From the NCBI RefSeq assembly GCF_001698225.1, contig NZ_CP016594.1, forward strand, positions 3,906,001 to 3,970,000: 64,000 bases of DNA, read 5' to 3'. The translations under genes and the position numbers were made by a program. Below, piece by piece: positions 51,769 to 59,726 of this stretch. The DNA comes from Gordonia terrae (GTDB lineage Bacteria; Actinomycetota; Actinomycetes; Mycobacteriales; Mycobacteriaceae). Within the stretch, counting starts at the first letter, position 1, and the number at the start of each line of letters is the position of its first letter. The notes beneath the pieces are model-generated. The model did no database searches. It saw only the letters and a program-made list of their open reading frames with translations, and was not told the origin of the DNA.

Positions 51769-51962
51769 CGAGGAGACCTCCTCGGGTTGCCTACGCGGGC
51801 GGCCTCGTTCGCCTGTCGCTCGCGAAGTCGCTCCCGACCCTCCAGCCATGCGTCGGCGCGCTGGGCAAGCTCCGAGGCCCATTCGCGGATCGCGAGGAGT
51901 TCCAAGGCGGCCGGGTCATCACGATGACGCCGGCGCTCGTCTCTGACGGACTCCGGCTTCAC
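51765..51962 (-). CDS. small charged helical protein
   Basis: A 65-residue, Arg/Glu-rich helical protein (WASELAQRADAWLEGRERLR) overlapping its neighbours by four bases on each side, so it is part of the same coupled set. Function unknown. Confidence 0.5.
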   Translation of the reverse strand: MKPESVRDERRRHRDDPAALELLAIREWASELAQRADAWLEGRERLRERQANEAARVGNPRRSPR

Positions 51963-52441
51963 TCGGCGGTCCTCCGTTCCACACGGACAGGCGTTCGCCG
52001 TTCCGCCTCATCGAGGACCGCGTCCGAGAGTTCGTGCGGGGACAGGACTCCGATCTCGGCGTTGTAGGTGTCACGCTCCCGTTCCGACCTCACCGGTTCG
52101 TACGGCCGTTCTCGTCGCGGTCGGACGGTGGCGTGCCCGCACTGACCCAGGCCGGCGGCCACCGCCTCCAGTTCGGCGGGACGGGCCTCGGTGTAGCTCC
52201 GATAGACCGCGGCACCCAGGGATGCCAACTCCGCGGCGTCGGTCACGAGGACCTCTCCCGGGAGGGGTTGCGGGATCCGGTTGTCGAGAACGTTCCAGTC
52301 GAACAACTGGATCGTGACCGATGCCGAGGTCCGCCCGACGATGGCGCCGTGTCGTTCTACGGTTCGGCACCCGTGCCCACACATGGTGTCGCTGAACAGA
52401 TGCACCCAGGCCCCTCGTGGGCCGGCGGAGGTGTTTGTCAT
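51959..52441 (-). CDS. hypothetical protein of the satellite
   Basis: A 160-residue protein: GAWVHLFSDTMCGHGCRTVE at the start, a middle beta-rich part (SVTIQLFDWNVLD, GEVLVTDAAELASLG) and a helical Arg/Glu-rich end. ATG 52441 follows GGAGAA. It is the first gene of the small minus-strand set downstream of the repeat cluster. No recognised family. Confidence 0.55.
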   Translation of the reverse strand: MTNTSAGPRGAWVHLFSDTMCGHGCRTVERHGAIVGRTSASVTIQLFDWNVLDNRIPQPLPGEVLVTDAAELASLGAAVYRSYTEARPAELEAVAAGLGQCGHATVRPRRERPYEPVRSERERDTYNAEIGVLSPHELSDAVLDEAERRTPVRVERRTAE

Positions 52442-52516
52442 CGTCGATTCTCCTTGGTTCGGTTCGACCGAAAATCGGTCCTTGTGGCGTATGGGTCCTC
52501 CCCTAAAGGGGGGAGG

Positions 52517-52691
52517 ACGCCACACCACACGCCACAAACGTGGACTTGTGGTGTGTTGTGGCGTCGGTTTGTGGCGTGACGCCACACCCTCTGAACTGGG
52601 GTTCTGGCGTGGCATGGGGGAAGTTGTGGCGTGGCGCCACACACTGGGCCGAGGGCCTGGGGCCACACGCCGTTTGTGGCGTGGCGCCACA
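52517..52691. repeat. iteron-like palindromic repeat cluster, putative replication origin
   Basis: Three 17-base palindromes of form TGTGGCGT-(G/A)-(A/G)CGCCACA at 52570-52586, 52625-52641 and 52675-52691, plus half-sites TGTGGCGT and ACGCCACA between 52517 and 52564. The repeats are at irregular spacing of about 50 bases, next to the 3' end of the RepA-like ATPase gene. They resemble binding sites for a replication initiator, or an operator array for the small-gene operon. Confidence 0.7.
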
Positions 52692-52694
52692 ACT

Positions 52695-53882
52695 TCATTC
52701 GTCGGCATCGGAGGCCTCGGATTCAGGGGTGAGGTAAGCCTCCTGGCGTTCGTACTCCGAGGCCATGTCCTGGGTGAATCCCTCTGTGTCGATGCACTTT
52801 TCAGTGACCTTGAACCGGGACGACCCGGTGACCGCCTCCACATATTCGTCGCGCTCCAGGCGGGACCAGGCCTTGTAGAACGAGTCCCGGCGAATCCTCA
52901 GCGGTGAATCCTGCAACGCCTTCCGCGCGTTGTCCCGCGTGAACCCGGTGGTGGCTTCCCGCCAGTTGACCCAACAGATCCAGGCCAAGCGGCGGGCGTG
53001 GGAATCCCTGGGGGTCACGATGCGCGGAGAGGCGAACGGGTCCCCGCCCACGAACTTCCGAGGTACGTCCCCGCCCACCTTCACGACGACCGAGCCATGG
53101 GCGGCGACCATGGCGAACTCGGCACTCATGCCGTCGGGGCCGTTCTTCTGTTTCGTGAGGGTGATGGTCCCCAGGGTGTCCGCCTTGCGCTTGTCGCGGT
53201 CCACGTGAATCTCGGTCTCCACCGCGCCCTCCAAGGCCGTGGAACCGCGGGCGTGGGAGGTCCCGCGGGCCGCGTGTCGAACTACGAGGATGCACGACCC
53301 CGATGCCTCCGCCAGGTCGTCCAGATAGTCGACGAACTTCCCCTGGTCTGTTGCCGAGTTCTCCTCCAGCCCCACCGTGTAGCGCGCCTGGGTATCCACC
53401 ACGATGACGCTGGGCCGGATGGTGGCCATCTTCTCCACGAGGGCGTCGGTTCGAGGGTCTCCGTCGATTAGTGGCAGAGACGCCCGGAACAGATAGAGAC
53501 CTGAGACCTCTCGGCCGCCATTGTTCTCCGCCTCCCAGGCCGAGATCCGTTGTTCCATGCCGGTGAGACCCTCACCCACGAGGTAGACCACGCGGCCCGG
53601 GAGGGTGGCGCGTCCGTTCCACGGGCGTCCGGTGGCCACGCAGAGGGCCATGTCGAGGACTACGGCCGACTTCCCCACGCCCGGTTCACCGAACACGCTG
53701 GCCAGGGTTTGAGCGACCAGCCACTCCGAGACGATCCACCTCGGGGTCGGAAGGTCACGAACCTGGCGCCGGGTCAGCAGGTTCTCATCGACGAACTTAA
53801 GCGCTTTGGCGTTGGCCTCGGCCTGACGTTCCGCGCGGGCCTTGGCGCCCCTCATCTCCACGATGCGCTTGGAGTCGTTCAC
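52695..53882 (-). CDS. RepA-like AAA/RecA-fold ATPase
   Basis: A 395-residue ATPase of the RecA/DnaB-helicase-like AAA_25 type: Walker A FGEPGVGKSAVVLDMA near residue 68, Walker B SVIVVDTQAR, then RHAARGTSHARGSTALEG. A C-terminal winged-helix-like part (LRIRRDSFYKAWSRLERDEY) may bind DNA. It probably drives replication of the element after excision. It overlaps the small gene upstream by four bases. Confidence 0.8.
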   Translation of the reverse strand: MNDSKRIVEMRGAKARAERQAEANAKALKFVDENLLTRRQVRDLPTPRWIVSEWLVAQTLASVFGEPGVGKSAVVLDMALCVATGRPWNGRATLPGRVVYLVGEGLTGMEQRISAWEAENNGGREVSGLYLFRASLPLIDGDPRTDALVEKMATIRPSVIVVDTQARYTVGLEENSATDQGKFVDYLDDLAEASGSCILVVRHAARGTSHARGSTALEGAVETEIHVDRDKRKADTLGTITLTKQKNGPDGMSAEFAMVAAHGSVVVKVGGDVPRKFVGGDPFASPRIVTPRDSHARRLAWICWVNWREATTGFTRDNARKALQDSPLRIRRDSFYKAWSRLERDEYVEAVTGSSRFKVTEKCIDTEGFTQDMASEYERQEAYLTPESEASDADE

Positions 53883-54013
53883 TGGGCACCGCCGACGGTC
53901 AGCGCATCGAGACCGCGGAACGGTATGCTGGTCACGACGGTTTGGCGGTCGTCAAGTGTTGGTCTGGGACGCCCCTCGTGGTCAGCGGGGGGCGTTTCTC
54001 TGTGTCGGGACAT
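53879..54013 (-). CDS. small peptide coupled to RepA-like gene
   Basis: A 44-residue peptide starting at ATG 54013 behind AGGAGAC and overlapping the ATPase start by four bases (SRHRETPPADHEGRPRP...). It has no recognisable motif. It may be mainly a translation leader for the ATPase. Confidence 0.45.
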   Translation of the reverse strand: MSRHRETPPADHEGRPRPTLDDRQTVVTSIPFRGLDALTVGGAQ

Positions 54014-54080
54014 GAGTGTCTCCTGGGACGTAAAGCGTTGTGCCACAAGGGCCGGTACGGTTCCGGGTTGGGTTGGCACT

Positions 54081-54161
54081 TCACCGCCGGCCGAGGGTGC
54101 CGAGGCCCCACCCGACAGTGAACGCGGCGGCCCCGAGGGTGGCGTAGATGAGGGCGGTCAT
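54081..54161 (-). CDS. 26-residue membrane micro-protein
   Basis: MTALIYATLGAAAFTVGWGL then GTLGRR: one hydrophobic helix with a basic end. The ATG at 54161 overlaps the TGA of the excisionase gene (ATGA), so it is translationally coupled. Small membrane peptides are common in actinophages but this one is not recognised. It is too short for most gene finders. Confidence 0.5.
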   Translation of the reverse strand: MTALIYATLGAAAFTVGWGLGTLGRR

Positions 54162-54370
54162 GCCTCCACGCCCAACATGCGGAGCAGTTTGGCCGAAGGG
54201 ACTCGGACGCGGCGCGTCCCGAGGCGGATCACCGGGAGGTCCCCGTTCCGGACCATGGTGTAGGCGAAGGCCCGGGACACCCCGAGGTAGCGGCCCGCCT
54301 CCTCCACGGAAACCGTTGGAACATGGCGGAGTTGGTCAATGTCTGGAGGGGTACTGGTTCGTGTGCTCAT
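54158..54370 (-). CDS. excisionase-like HTH protein
   Basis: A 70-residue protein of the MerR/Xis HTH_17 type (TVSVEEAGRYLGVSRAFAYT, GDLPVIRLGTRRVRVP). It should bend DNA at the att site and promote excision. It is divergent from the regulator/integrase pair by 54 bases, an arrangement typical of a lysogeny switch. Confidence 0.75.
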   Translation of the reverse strand: MSTRTSTPPDIDQLRHVPTVSVEEAGRYLGVSRAFAYTMVRNGDLPVIRLGTRRVRVPSAKLLRMLGVEA

Positions 54371-54424
54371 GGCACTAACAATCCATCGTTGAGTGCGAAC
54401 TGTCCAGAGTGTTAGGCTCTCAAC

Positions 54425-54973
54425 ATGCGCACACCACGAAAACAGAGAACCGGCGACGTGACCGACGTCCGCCGGGTGGAGGGCGGCCTGGGAGACCTGT
54501 TCGGGATCCTCGTCGTCCTGGCCGGCCACGCCCACTCCTACGTCGTCCGGGTGGTCACCGGGAAGGGCGGTCCGCGCCTGGTGGACCTCCAGATACGGTC
54601 CGACGCCGACGCCGCGATCACCCCAGAAACGTTGCGCGCCATACCATCCCGGCGCCTAGCCCACGCCGCGGCCCAGTTCGCCGCGACGGCCGACGGCCAG
54701 ATGGCCACCCCCGCGATGGTCCGGGACCCCGAGTCCCAGACACGGCCCGGTGAGCGCACCGCCCGCGGGAAACTCTCCGATGCCCACTACGAGGAGGTGG
54801 CGCAGCGCGTCCGGGCCGCGGTCCTGGGCGGGTTCCCCGTGCGAAAGACGGTATCGGCCGACATGGGTACCTCCATCCAGACGCTTGACCGCTGGATTCG
54901 TAGGGCAAAGGATCTCGGCTACCTGGACGAGGACGAACTACCCCGACGGAAGAACCCGGAGACCAACCCATGA
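54425..54973 (+). CDS. putative HTH regulator upstream of integrase
   Basis: A 182-residue protein. The N-terminal two-thirds are unrecognised (GDLFGILVVLAGHAHSYVVR); the C-terminus has a helix-turn-helix-like part (VRAAVLGGFPVRKTVSADMG, SIQTLDRWIRRAKDLGYL). It overlaps the integrase start by four bases and is divergent from the excisionase gene, so it may be the immunity repressor or an integration regulator. Repressor identity is inferred. Confidence 0.55.
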   Translation: MRTPRKQRTGDVTDVRRVEGGLGDLFGILVVLAGHAHSYVVRVVTGKGGPRLVDLQIRSDADAAITPETLRAIPSRRLAHAAAQFAATADGQMATPAMVRDPESQTRPGERTARGKLSDAHYEEVAQRVRAAVLGGFPVRKTVSADMGTSIQTLDRWIRRAKDLGYLDEDELPRRKNPETNP

Positions 54974-56205
54974 CCGAAAATCAGCGCCAGAGAGGCCATC
55001 GGGCGGACAACTCCGTTCGGCCGAACATGGCGACGGTAACCGTCAACGGACAGAAGAAGAACGTCCAGAAGGGGTGGCGGGCGCGGCCGACTCTCGGCAC
55101 GGACCCCGTGACCGGAAAACAGGTCCGGCCCACCAAGGTGTTCCCGACCAAAAAGGCGGCCCAGGAATGGGTGGATGAGCAACGGGAACAGTGGCGTGGG
55201 CGAACGTGGGCCGCGAAGTCGGACCGCACGTTCGATGACGTGGCGGATCACTGGATCAAGATTCGAGAGGCCGACGACCGGGTCCGCGAGAACACGGTCC
55301 GTGCGGATCGGGAGAGCCTGGCCTACGCGCGTCGCACCTTCGGCCAGGTGGCCGTCCAGAAACTCACCCCCGAGGCCCTCACCGAGTGGTCCCTGACGAT
55401 GACCACCAAGCACGGTACGAACGCGGACGGGACACCCAGGCCCGGGAAGGCCTTGGCGCCCTCCACCAAACGTCGGGCCATCGTCTCGGTGAAGTCCGTC
55501 ATGGCCCACGCCGTCACGATGAAATGGATCCCCTACGACCCGTCCGCGCATCTTCAGGCCCCGGAACAGAAGGTGATCGTGGCCGTGGCCGAGGGAGACA
55601 TATGGACGCCGGCCCAGATGACCGAGTTCCTGGACTACGTGGCCGACCATCGTCTGTCCGGTTGTTTCGCACTGACCCTCCTCGGTCTCCGCCGGGAGGA
55701 GGTGGGCGGCCTCCGGTGGTGCGATCTGGACCTGGAGGCCGGAGAGCTACGGATACGCCAGGCCCGCGTGGACGTGAACGGCCGGGAGGTCATCGCGGAC
55801 CCGAAGAACTCCCGGAGTGTCCGGGACCTCCCGGTCCCCCCGCGGGAACTGGCGATGCTGAAGGCGATGAGAACCCACCATCTCCGGGAACGCCTGGCCG
55901 TCGGCCGCCCCCTCGTGGAGGAGGACCTTCTCCTCTCCAGAATCGACGGGACCCCGCTCCCGGTCCGGGAGTACACCCGACTATTCACCGACCGACGGAA
56001 GGCGGCCAAGCTGCCACCCATCACCCTCCGGAACCTCCGTCACTCCTCGGTGTCACGGATGCGGGCGGCCGGGGTGCCGGCGGACGTGGTGGCCGCCTGG
56101 CATGGGCACAGTGAGCGCATGACCCAGGCCGTGTACGGCCGCGTGACCGACGACCGTCTGGCCGCGGCCGCGGTGGTCCTCTCCAATGCCGTAGGACAGA
56201 GTTAG
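54970..56205 (+). CDS. tyrosine recombinase (integrase)
   Basis: A 411-residue integrase: N-terminal arm-binding part with K/R-rich WRARPTLGTDPVTGKQVRPT, a SAM-like core-binding domain (TFDDVADHWIKIRE), and a catalytic domain with LTLLGLRREEVGGLRW (Arg), NLRHSSVSRM (box II Arg and following His), WHGHSERMTQAVYGRV (His and nucleophilic Tyr). The usual His of the HxxR motif reads Arg (RNLR). It sits next to attR and tRNA-Ala, as expected for the enzyme that integrated this element. Confidence 0.9.
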   Translation: MTENQRQRGHRADNSVRPNMATVTVNGQKKNVQKGWRARPTLGTDPVTGKQVRPTKVFPTKKAAQEWVDEQREQWRGRTWAAKSDRTFDDVADHWIKIREADDRVRENTVRADRESLAYARRTFGQVAVQKLTPEALTEWSLTMTTKHGTNADGTPRPGKALAPSTKRRAIVSVKSVMAHAVTMKWIPYDPSAHLQAPEQKVIVAVAEGDIWTPAQMTEFLDYVADHRLSGCFALTLLGLRREEVGGLRWCDLDLEAGELRIRQARVDVNGREVIADPKNSRSVRDLPVPPRELAMLKAMRTHHLRERLAVGRPLVEEDLLLSRIDGTPLPVREYTRLFTDRRKAAKLPPITLRNLRHSSVSRMRAAGVPADVVAAWHGHSERMTQAVYGRVTDDRLAAAAVVLSNAVGQS

Positions 56206-56244
56206 GACAGATTGGCCGCGGTCGAGTTCGCCTAGGACACAAGA

Positions 56245-56276
56245 AAACCCCCTCCGATCCAGGTCGGAGGGGGTTT
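56245..56276 (+). terminator. integrase terminator
   Basis: AAACCCCCTCCGA (56245-56257) and TCGGAGGGGGTTT (56264-56276) pair perfectly over 13 bases and are followed by TCT. It lies just after the integrase stop and before the att/tRNA. Confidence 0.8.
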
Positions 56277-56282
56277 CTCAAT

Positions 56283-56330
56283 TGTGGAGCTAAGGGGACT
56301 CGAACCCCTGACCCCCACACTGCCAGTGTG
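56283..56330. repeat. right attachment site (48 bp within tRNA-Ala)
   Basis: Identical to 47238-47285; here it forms part of the complete tRNA, showing that the element's att half restored the gene. Confidence 0.93.
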
Positions 56331-56357
56331 GTGCGCTACCAGCTGCGCCATAGCCCC
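56285..56357 (-). tRNA. tRNA-Ala (anticodon GGC)
   Basis: On the minus strand GGGGCTA...TAGCTCC form the acceptor stem with discriminator A; the D arm GCGCAGCTGGTAGCGC, anticodon loop TGGCAGT with GGC, and T arm CAGGGGTTCGAGTCCCCT are all present in 73 nt without encoded CCA. It reads GCC alanine codons. It is the integration site of the satellite. Confidence 0.95.
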
Positions 56358-56486
56358 GTATTTTGTTGTTCCGCCCTGTTCAAGGGCACTGGCGAAGTTA
56401 CACCATCTCGGCGATACCAGCCAAATCGCCAGGACGCCGACCCGATTGGTGTCGGGTCGGCGTCCCGCCCCTCAGGAGTTGCCCCT

Positions 56487-57239
56487 CTAGGAGTTGCCAC
56501 CGCCCAGGATGCTGTCGAGCCAGGCATTGCCCTCGAGGACGCCGTCGACGGGCTCGCCGTCGTGCAGCACGGTCGGGGTGCCGACCTGGCCGCCCGTCGC
56601 CTTCGACAGTTCGTCGGTCGACTTCTGCGCGGTCTCCTTTGCCTGGGCGACCTTCGCGTTGTCGGTGATGCACGTCGCGGTCGCCGGGGTCGCACCCTGT
56701 TCGGTCGCCATGCGTGCGAGTTCCGGGCTCGTGATGTTGCCGGTGCCGTCCTCGGGCGGCTGCGCGGCGAACAGCGCACTGTGGAACCGCAGGAACAGGT
56801 CGGTGTTCTGCTCGTCGGCCACGCAGGCCAGCGCGCCGGCCGCACGGGAGCTGTAGTCACCGGTCGCCGATCGCGAGTCCAGGAAGTGCAGCGTGTGGTA
56901 GCGCACGCGGAGCTTGCCCTCGGTGACGGCCTTGGTGATCGCCGGCCCGGACTGCTGCTCGAAGACCTTGCACACCGGGCACATGGGGTCCTCGAAGACG
57001 TCGATCAGCGGCGCGGTCTCCGGACCCACGATCATCGTCGAACTCGACGCCAGCGCGGCCTGATCGGTCTCGCCCTTACCGCGTCCGCTCCACCAGATCC
57101 CGCCGATGACGAGGCCCGCGATCACGAGGATGGCCACGCCGCCGAGCACGTACGTCATCGTGTTCGACGGCGCGCTCGGCTGATACTTCGAGTTGGAGGT
57201 GCGGGGCACCGATGCTCCCGGCTTGCGCTTCTTGCTCAC
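56487..57239 (-). CDS. membrane-anchored DsbA-family thioredoxin-like protein
   Basis: A 250-residue protein: a cytoplasmic Lys/Arg-rich start, one TM segment near residues 30-50 (YVLGGVAILVIAGLVIGG), then a DsbA/thioredoxin_4 domain with the redox motif CPVC (FEDPMCPVCKVF), helical insertion, and the cis-Pro region GTPTVLHDGEPV. It would act in the cell envelope in disulfide formation or reduction. Start GTG 57239 was chosen; the longer frame has no support. Confidence 0.85.
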   Translation of the reverse strand: MSKKRKPGASVPRTSNSKYQPSAPSNTMTYVLGGVAILVIAGLVIGGIWWSGRGKGETDQAALASSSTMIVGPETAPLIDVFEDPMCPVCKVFEQQSGPAITKAVTEGKLRVRYHTLHFLDSRSATGDYSSRAAGALACVADEQNTDLFLRFHSALFAAQPPEDGTGNITSPELARMATEQGATPATATCITDNAKVAQAKETAQKSTDELSKATGGQVGTPTVLHDGEPVDGVLEGNAWLDSILGGGNS

Positions 57240-57321
57240 ATTCCGACAATAACGGCGTCGCGCTGAAAATTGTCTGAGGGATGAGCGCGGGCGGTGACCG
57301 CCCGAGACCGGACCGAGCCGG

Positions 57322-58965
57322 TCAGCTCCCCAACGCCGCGTCGACGACCTGCTGCGCCTCTTGTTGCACCTGCGCGAGATGCTCTGCGCCCTTGAACGAC
57401 TCGGCATAGATCTTGTAGACGTCCTCGGTGCCCGACGGGCGCGCGGCGAACCAGGCGTTCTCCGTCGTCACCTTGAGACCGCCGATCGGCGCGCCGTTGC
57501 CGGGCGCCGACGTCATGATCGCCGAGATGGGTTCGCCGGCCAGTTCGGTCGCGGTCACCTGCTCCGGCGACAGCTTCGACAGCACCGCCTTCTGCTCCCG
57601 GCTGGCCGGGGCGTCGATCCGTGCGTAGGCCGTCGTGCCGTACTCCTCGGCGAGTTCGGCATACCGCTGCGACGGCGTCTTGCCCGTCACCGCGAGGATC
57701 TCCGACGCGAGCAGCGCCATGATGATGCCGTCCTTGTCCGTCGACCACGGGCTGCCGTCGAACGTCAGGAACGACGCGCCGGCGCTCTCCTCACCGCCGA
57801 AGGCCACGCGACCGTTCAGCAGGCCGTCGACGAACCACTTGAAGCCCACCGGCACCTCGAGCAGCGGGCGGCCGATCCCGGCGACCACCCGGTCGATCAG
57901 CGACGACGACACGAGCGTCTTCCCGACGGCCGCCGACTCCGACCACTGCGGACGGTGGGTGAACAGGTAGTCGATGGCGACCGCGAGATAGTGGTTCGGG
58001 TTCATCAGACCGGCGTCGGGCGTGACGATGCCGTGGCGGTCCGAGTCGGCGTCGTTGCCGGTCGCGATGTCATAGGAGTCGCGGGCGGAGATGAGCGAGG
58101 CCATCGCGTTGGCCGACGAACAGTCCATCCGGATCTTGCCGTCGGTGTCGAGGGTCATGAACGAGAACGTCGGGTCCACGGTCGGGTTCACGACCGTCAG
58201 ATGGTCGAGGTTGTATCGCAGCCCCAGCAGGGCCCAATAGCCGACCGATGCGCCGCCCAGCGGGTCCGCGCCGATGCGGATCCCCGCGTCGTGGATGGCC
58301 TTCATGTCCACCACGTCGCCGAGACCGTCGATGTAGTTGAGCAGGAACGAGTAGTCCTGGACGTAGTCACCGCTGCGGGCGCGGTCGAACGGGATCCGCG
58401 CGACGCCGTCGAGCTTCTGCTCGAGCAGCTCGTTCGCCCGCGCCGCCACCACGGAGGTGATCGAGGTGTCTGCCGGGCCCCCGGTCGGTGGGTTGTATTT
58501 GAACCCGCCGTCGCGGGGCGGGTTGTGCGACGGTGTCACGACGATGCCGTCGGACAGCACCCCGGGGTTGTCGCGATTGAACGTGAGGATGGCGCGACTG
58601 ACCGCGGGCGTCGGCGTGAAGGAGTCGCTCTCGGCGGTGTAGACGGTCACCTCGTTCGCCGCGAGCACCTCGAGCGCCGTGCGCCAGGCAGGCACCGACA
58701 GTGCGTGGGTGTCGAAGCCGATGAACAGCGGGCCGGAGATCCCGGCCGAACGCCGGTAGTCGACGATCGCCTGCGTCGTCGCGAGGATGTGGGCTTCGTT
58801 GAAGGCGTTGTCGAAGCTCGACCCCCGGTGTCCCGACGTCCCGAACACCACCTGCTGCAACGGGTCTGACGGATCGGGTGTGTTGTCGTAATAGGCACGC
58901 ACCAGGGCGTCCACATCGACGAGGTCTTCGGGCAGGGCCAAGGTACCAGCGCGAGGATGTGCCAT
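57322..58965 (-). CDS. pgm: phosphoglucomutase (alpha-D-glucose phosphate-specific)
   Basis: A 547-residue member matching the usual ~546-residue length. The phosphoserine loop reads [12 protein letters not shown], metal-binding [10 protein letters not shown], substrate loop [10 protein letters not shown], and the phosphate-binding [11 protein letters not shown] at the C-terminus. It interconverts glucose 1-phosphate and glucose 6-phosphate in central carbon metabolism. ATG 58965 (MAHPRAG) is the likely start; it is divergent from the next gene. Confidence 0.92.
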   Translation of the reverse strand: MAHPRAGTLALPEDLVDVDALVRAYYDNTPDPSDPLQQVVFGTSGHRGSSFDNAFNEAHILATTQAIVDYRRSAGISGPLFIGFDTHALSVPAWRTALEVLAANEVTVYTAESDSFTPTPAVSRAILTFNRDNPGVLSDGIVVTPSHNPPRDGGFKYNPPTGGPADTSITSVVAARANELLEQKLDGVARIPFDRARSGDYVQDYSFLLNYIDGLGDVVDMKAIHDAGIRIGADPLGGASVGYWALLGLRYNLDHLTVVNPTVDPTFSFMTLDTDGKIRMDCSSANAMASLISARDSYDIATGNDADSDRHGIVTPDAGLMNPNHYLAVAIDYLFTHRPQWSESAAVGKTLVSSSLIDRVVAGIGRPLLEVPVGFKWFVDGLLNGRVAFGGEESAGASFLTFDGSPWSTDKDGIIMALLASEILAVTGKTPSQRYAELAEEYGTTAYARIDAPASREQKAVLSKLSPEQVTATELAGEPISAIMTSAPGNGAPIGGLKVTTENAWFAARPSGTEDVYKIYAESFKGAEHLAQVQQEAQQVVDAALGS

Positions 58966-59086
58966 GATCGCGATTCTGCCACTCCACACGCCGTTCGCCC
59001 GGTTGACGACCCGATCCGTCCGGTCGCGGAAACCGAATCGCTACGGTGAGACGATCGTCGTCACCGCATCGGAGGGGCCCGCACAC

Positions 59087-59722
59087 ATGCTGATCTCGGG
59101 ATTGCCGGGGCTGTTGTCCCCCGGACGCCGTTCCCCCAGCCTGCTCGTGCTCGTGCTCCCGGGCGGCACGGACAACAGCCGCACACCGTTCAGTCCCTGG
59201 CAGCCCTCCGCGCTGCGCATGTACCCGTTCACCTGGTCGCTGCGCCTTCGCTTCGGCCGGTCCGTGCGCGTTCACCAGGTCGGTTATCGCGTCTACGGCT
59301 GGAACGGCGACGAGAACTCTCCCATGCTGCCCGCGCGCGCCGCACTCGACGAGATGTGTCGACGACACCCCGGTGTCCCCGTCGTCGCGATCGGCCATTC
59401 CATGGGCGGGCGCGTGGCCGCCCACCTCGCCGCCGACCGCCGGGTCATCGGTGTCCTCGGACTCGCGCCCTGGTGGCAGTTCGCCGACTGGCGGCACATC
59501 CAGCCCGGCGCGCGGGTCGTCGCGGTACACGGCGATGCCGACACCCGGACCCTGGCGAAGCGGACCCGCAAGGGCATCGACGAGCTATCGACACAGGGGG
59601 TCGACGCCGAGTTCATCCCGGTCCCCGACGGCGGTCACGCCATGCTCGACCACATCGGGTTGTGGCAGCGCAGCGCTCTCGACTTCGTCGGTGAGCGGTT
59701 GTCCGCGCTACGACCCGCCTGA
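59087..59722 (+). CDS. alpha/beta hydrolase family protein
   Basis: A 211-residue alpha/beta-hydrolase: LVLVLPGGTDNSR (oxyanion region), GHSMGGRVAAHLA nucleophile elbow, Asp in VHGDADTRT, and His in PDGGHAMLD. ATG 59087 was chosen since GGAGGGG lies nine bases upstream; a longer frame from 58964 would overlap the divergent pgm start. Its substrate is unknown. It is convergent with the FadD gene, four bases apart. Confidence 0.78.
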   Translation: MLISGLPGLLSPGRRSPSLLVLVLPGGTDNSRTPFSPWQPSALRMYPFTWSLRLRFGRSVRVHQVGYRVYGWNGDENSPMLPARAALDEMCRRHPGVPVVAIGHSMGGRVAAHLAADRRVIGVLGLAPWWQFADWRHIQPGARVVAVHGDADTRTLAKRTRKGIDELSTQGVDAEFIPVPDGGHAMLDHIGLWQRSALDFVGERLSALRPA

Positions 59723-59726
59723 CGCG

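Larger units (their letters stand above)
47238..56330. mobile_element. tRNA-Ala-integrated phage satellite / small prophage-like element
   Basis: About 9.1 kb bounded by 48-bp direct repeats. From right to left it carries a tyrosine integrase, an HTH regulator-like gene, an excisionase-like gene, a 26-residue membrane peptide, a RepA-like ATPase, a palindromic repeat cluster, several small genes, and a prohead protease-capsid fusion, then two membrane-protein genes next to the left junction. No portal, terminase, tail or lysis genes are seen. This content matches the phiRv1/phiRv2 type of mycobacterial prophage-like elements and capsid-forming satellites that need a helper phage. Confidence 0.85.

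Noticed and set aside
56328..57266. 312-codon frame starting in the tRNA
   Set aside because: Antisense to the DsbA-like gene and begins inside tRNA-Ala.
57361..58869. 502-codon plus-strand open frame antisense to pgm
   Set aside because: Shadow of the phosphoglucomutase gene; Arg/Val-rich with no domain.
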